Below, piece by piece: positions 59,488-64,000 of a stretch of DNA of 64,000 nt. The notes below the pieces were generated by a model, which saw nothing but the letters and a program-made list of their open reading frames with translations, searched no databases and had not been told where the DNA came from. Numbering within the stretch: the stretch's first letter is position 1; each line of letters starts with the position of its first letter. Origin of the DNA: Azolla caroliniana. Taxonomy: Eukaryota > Polypodiophyta. Position numbers and translations under genes: made by a program. The stretch spans positions 16,368,001 to 16,432,000 of the forward strand of contig JBHGNT010000002.1 in assembly GCA_043228905.1 (NCBI GenBank). The letters are read 5' to 3'.

Positions 59488-61377
59488 GACTAAATAGGGA
59501 TGATGTAATTTTGTAGAGGTGACTTTTGTGGCATACCTTTAAGGCTAATCCAATATTGAACGTAGTTGTCATGAATCATTAGAAATTTAGATTGTTTGTG
59601 CATTCATGCATTGATATTGGTGGTTTCCAAAGATAATTGGCTATATATTAAATTGATTTTCTATTTCCTTATGCTACATATGACTTTCATTTCATAACTA
59701 AGCAAACAAAATGCACTAGAAGTTCGAACTTCTTTCAACATTAGACTCCCTATGTCATAGTTCCGCATTTGCGTGCACTGAATGAACAAGGAAAACATAA
59801 AACACAATGTCCTCATAAAGAGAAAATTTAACACGTTGGTAGATTGAGGGAAGCGTAAGTACTAGTTAGGGAAGGTTACTTGTGTGTCAATATTAAATGA
59901 GCGCCAACATTGGAACACAGTATTGAAGCTATCTAGCATCATCGCCAATGAAAATCTCACTAGCATACGTGTGCAATTTGAGAAACAACAATAAGAGTAA
60001 GAGTTATCATCGATAAGTTTTTCATATTTTCTGCCTTTAAAATCATGAAAATCAAACTAAACGTGAAAAAAAATGTATTGATACAATTATTTCATCCTAT
60101 TGTGTGGCTCATGAAAGTAGATTCATGCACTTTTAACAAGTGATTGGAGAGCTCTATATGTATTAATAAAAACCAAGATTATGTGTCTTTAATATGTTTG
60201 CTATGTAAATACGAATTTACCCTAAATCTATGTCTAGGCCACATACATATAGATTGGCCAATCATATGGTTGGAAAACAAGCTAATGAGCCTCTTTGGCT
60301 CAATTCACTCCAAAACGTTACATGCATGCTCATAAGGAGTAATTTTTCCAACATATATGTGTTCCATTTACGAAGCACCCCTTAAAATAAAAGCATTTGG
60401 TTCATTTCAAGTAGCAAGGTAGCTCAACATTGACCTCAAAGGACTTAATGTATGTATGGAATAAATAGTACAAAAAATGCATTTGATTCATGCTTGCCCT
60501 ACAACGATTGTATGAACATCATAAAGCAATAACAGTTTACACCTTCGCAAAACCCCACCAAGAGACAAAGCGACAATTTTTCTTAAACAAATGATAAAAA
60601 GTTGCAAAAAAGAGAAAGGGAAGGAAGTTTGTGATGACAAGTTAGCTACAATTGTCGCCCTTTCACTTGAAGTCGTACAAGTTCCATAATGCATATGAGA
60701 ATTGTGACTCATACATAAGCTAACAAAATCAATATCAATTGCAAAAGAACGTGTACAGTGTGAAAAGTTACTTTCCAACTGGGTTCTAAGTGGAAAGTTA
60801 TATTTCGCCACCATTGCATTTCCCACAAACCGACAAAAAATAGTGTGTTGCTTCTTGTCTCTCATTAAAATTTACACTAGTTTCCTCCATTCTCATTGCA
60901 AACGATTAGTCAAAACCAACCAAAAAAAGCATGTCTCTTCGGCATGTAAGGTTTTGCTCCCTACATAATTGAAAAAAAACAAAGTATGCTTCTTTGCTCC
61001 ACCTAACATGACACACCTTTTGACATTCAGCGTGTTTTTCTTTTATGTAGTGTAAATCAAGTTAAAACCACATAATGATTCTAAATCTGAAACTTAAGGA
61101 GTATATGATGTACTAAGGTAAGATGGTCTTGTTTGCACAAAGAAGTTTTAATGTGTTTTAACGTGTCATTTTAATTCTTTCTTATGATGTTTTTTTTTAA
61201 TTATGTGCTTAACTTTAATTTCATGTAGTTAGGAGCCCAAGTTGGATCAATCAGAAATATATAGGTCATTTTGAAAATAAGTGCATGAACATTTTTTACT
61301 TTGTAATGCATTAAGCATATTTTGACATGTTTCTCTAATATGTGATACCGGAGTATGTTTGCATGTATAGATCCTAG

Positions 61378-61417
<40 letters not shown>

Positions 61418-64000
61418 ATATAAGCATATTTTGGCAAGTTTCTCTATTATTATATACCAAGTATGTTTGCATGTATAGATCCTAGTTGTGTATATGCCTA
61501 TACAACATAAACCTTGCAATGTGCTTACACACATGGACATACACTTCCGATAATATGGTTACATTATATAAATAGTAGACATATGATAAAATATTGAGTA
61601 TACACGGAATGAAAATCAACATGTTCAAAAAGTTTGAGAGTGCACAATTGTTTCATGAAGAAACCTTCTATGAACCTTATATTTTGAATTAATGTTTGAA
61701 GAATTTGTCATTTTCATTATGGGTGTTAGTGATTATAGTAACAACTAACAATAATGGGGCATATAAATCCACCTAGTTGTGCTTTTATCAATTATGTGAG
61801 GAAAACATGGGTTCATGTTGTTATAAGGAGATCCAAATAAGAGTATAACCAAGAGTCAATCTCACAAATTACTTTTGACAATAGAGGGAAAATGTGCACA
61901 ATGTTGATGCTTCATTATAACAATGCATAATCATAATCGACCATGACAATAAATACAATGATAGTCAAGGTTGTCGAGATTGATGTTTCTTAAAGAAAGG
62001 AAATACTCAAATTGTTGTCATGATGCATGCATAACTCATTAAATGGAATCTAGAGACAAACCGTGTTTAACGCGTTGTTGGTTTTGTGTGATGTTGATAT
62101 GTTGAGCCTCACATTTTATTTTATTCATGATAAGATTAAGACTCGGCTTTTGTCATGGTTGCATAATTGAGGTTGTTGCTCTTCTTGGTTCCTTTCTAAG
62201 GAACATTTATATGGAAGTCTTAAATAGTTGTTACCTTCTAGATTTGACTCTCAACTTTTTGAACGCAAGATCATACAAATGTTTTGTGCACAAAAAAGAG
62301 TGCATTTTTCTATCGTTGTCATGTGGAAAAAACTCTATCGTCCCCCTACATTCCAAATTAAGCAGAAAAAATGATGGAAAATGCAAGATGCACTTACGTT
62401 ATCATTGGTCATCTTTCATGCTACAATAAAGATAGTACCTCAAATTGCAAAGTGATGAAATGGAATAATACCACCATGGGATCAAAGGCAATTGTATTTT
62501 TCAGCACACAATATCTAGGGATCCATGCAATGCAATTATAGCTAAATGATCTACTAATTCTACTAGAAGGCTCGAAATAGAAAATGAAAGTCGTAACTAT
62601 TGTGTTCGATAGAAATGCCAAAACACAATAATGAACACCTTAATAAAACGTGTATGCTTTATGGAGCGATTGCACAAGTCATTAAAATGTCAACACACTA
62701 GCATGCTTGCAAAATATTGAATGTTTCTTTTAGATAACACCAAACTCTCAACTATGATATAGAGCACAAGCTTTACCAACACAATATCATGCTTATATAT
62801 TACTTGAGTGCTGCTTTTAGATAACGTCAAATTCTCGAGTGCGATGTATGAAAGCAATGCTTCCACATTGTGCTCAGGCATGTAAGGTTGTGTTTTCTTT
62901 AACATATGCCTTTGAATAAGCAAAAAGACCAAGTTTGAATTCTAGTGCTTTCTTTACATGCAATTAAATCAATAGATCGAATACACTTGGTATTTCAAGA
63001 CAAAATGTTTCTTACAACGATCATTCCATACGTACTAAGAAATTGCTACAATAAATAATGAAGTTTCCTCTTCCAAACTAGGTGTGCATTAACACGTGAT
63101 ATTCTTCAACCAATTATCAAGTTGTTATTAGGGTTTAGGAAAAAAAAAACTTATTAATTGGCATAGCATGCAATAAGACTTAGAAAACACTCGAATATAC
63201 ACTAAATATATACTAATTTCACATATCAACAATATATTTTTGTCAAATTTTGCCCCCTTCATAAATATTTCCAACTCAAATGTTCAATACTTGGATTGAC
63301 TTGAAATTTTATTGAGTAGAGTCTCTTTTCTCACGAACACTACATTAGATTCTTGCCTTTGTAAAGAAAAGAAAATAACTATTCTGGTTTTGTAAAGAAA
63401 CTCATCGAGTAGTCATTAAAGTGAAACTATCAAACAATTTGAGGAACATATTGATCGAGGAAAAGAGATTCATAATCTATTATGGCCAACCATTAATATT
63501 GTTCATGTCATTAAGGGATAAGAAGGGTACACCATTATATTGGAGTCAAAATTCAAACTGTTTATTAAGAACAAGAGCTTGAGTAAATTTTTAGAGGTAC
63601 AATCGACCAAGGTAAAAAGAGACAAAGTCTGCCCTTACTTTGTTTGTACTGGGGAATGTTTCTTAAAAAGTGGTCCCTTTATTGAAGTGATTTGAAAAGG
63701 GTAAGAAAATAATGCATTTCCATTTGCCTCGGCACAATAAATAGTTAAAGGATGATCTTTCAATCACGTGGTTAACTTATGAGAAGTTATACAAACTCTA
63801 GTTCATCAAGGTTTCTTGATCGAATCTTGCTAGAATATAAATTTTATTGATTTCAACCATGAACCAAGCAAGCATATAAAGTTGTATGTTGGCTCAAAGG
63901 TGGTTTTCAATATATTAGAAAACAAAATGAATACCACTTTGCAATATACGCAAATTACAATCCTCCACTTTGCAATATACGCAATTTACAATCCTTATGT
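59486..64000. other. AT-rich intergenic sequence, no gene recognised
   Basis: No conserved peptide, splice-linked exon or transposon end was recognised. Short ORFs (for example at 60488-60865 minus and 62127-62429 plus) have no recognisable domain and ordinary AT-rich composition. A (GT)n tract lies at 61381-61414, with a local duplication around it (GCATGTATAGATCCTAGTTG at about 61361 and 61469). Near 62700-62850 a CTTTTAGATAAC phrase recurs. Confidence 0.5.

Noticed and set aside
60488-60865. 125-residue minus-strand ORF as a gene
   Set aside because: No recognisable domain, no splice-linked continuation, and AT-rich composition like the surrounding intergenic sequence.

Overview
The window reads as a land-plant nuclear genome: spliced GT-AG genes, long AT-rich introns, (CT)n/(CA)n microsatellites and dense nested Ty1/Copia, LINE, SINE-like and DNA-transposon insertions. 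The one conserved host gene is at the left edge: a class III alcohol dehydrogenase (S-nitrosoglutathione reductase), exons 2-9 on the plus strand at 273-3658, with exon 1 outside the window. A ParB-plus-aminomethyltransferase gene at 26-36 kb would fit a non-seed plant (fern, lycophyte or bryophyte) better than a seed plant, but that is a weak inference.

Layout. 1-3658: GSNOR-type ADH. 3659-5485: no gene recognised. 5486-7895: two copies of a short repeat with two converging tRNA-like promoters, LINE pieces and microsatellites. 7896-18780: an L1-type LINE on the minus strand, split by a very young Copia element (Copia-1, 9737-15161, TSD ACCCA) and carrying a perfect 3 x 289 bp tandem array. 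18896-22980: a second L1-type LINE carrying two MITEs with 9-bp target duplications. 22981-33451: a Copia element (Copia-C) cut in two by an inversion. 26126-39867: a DNA transposon of about 9 kb before later insertions. 40059-50391: Copia-B, with Copia-2 nested inside it (41764-47086), which itself holds a 0.7-kb element. 50392-54097: LINE remnants with a solo LTR. 54100-59176: Copia-3. 59177-64000: AT-rich sequence with microsatellites and no convincing gene.

The most notable object is the DNA transposon. Its ends (29514-29548 and 39833-39867) are 35-bp terminal inverted repeats flanked by AAAA, and an empty-site paralogue lies at about 7431. It carries two divergent, decayed genes. One is a DDE-like transposase related to the DUF7869 type (36719-39497). 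The other encodes a ParB/sulfiredoxin-like domain followed by a beta-class DNA amino-methyltransferase (motif IV, then motif I). Copia-C split that second gene (TSD ATTTG), and an inversion of about 7.8 kb then flipped its 3' half. Undoing these two events restores an open frame across the junction. An array of nine palindromes lies in the presumed first intron, between the two genes.

A second notable signal is an in-frame TAG at the same codon (normally Trp, at the RT-RNase H boundary) in all three Copia-1/2/3 copies. One of them is the young Copia-1, which is otherwise a single open frame.
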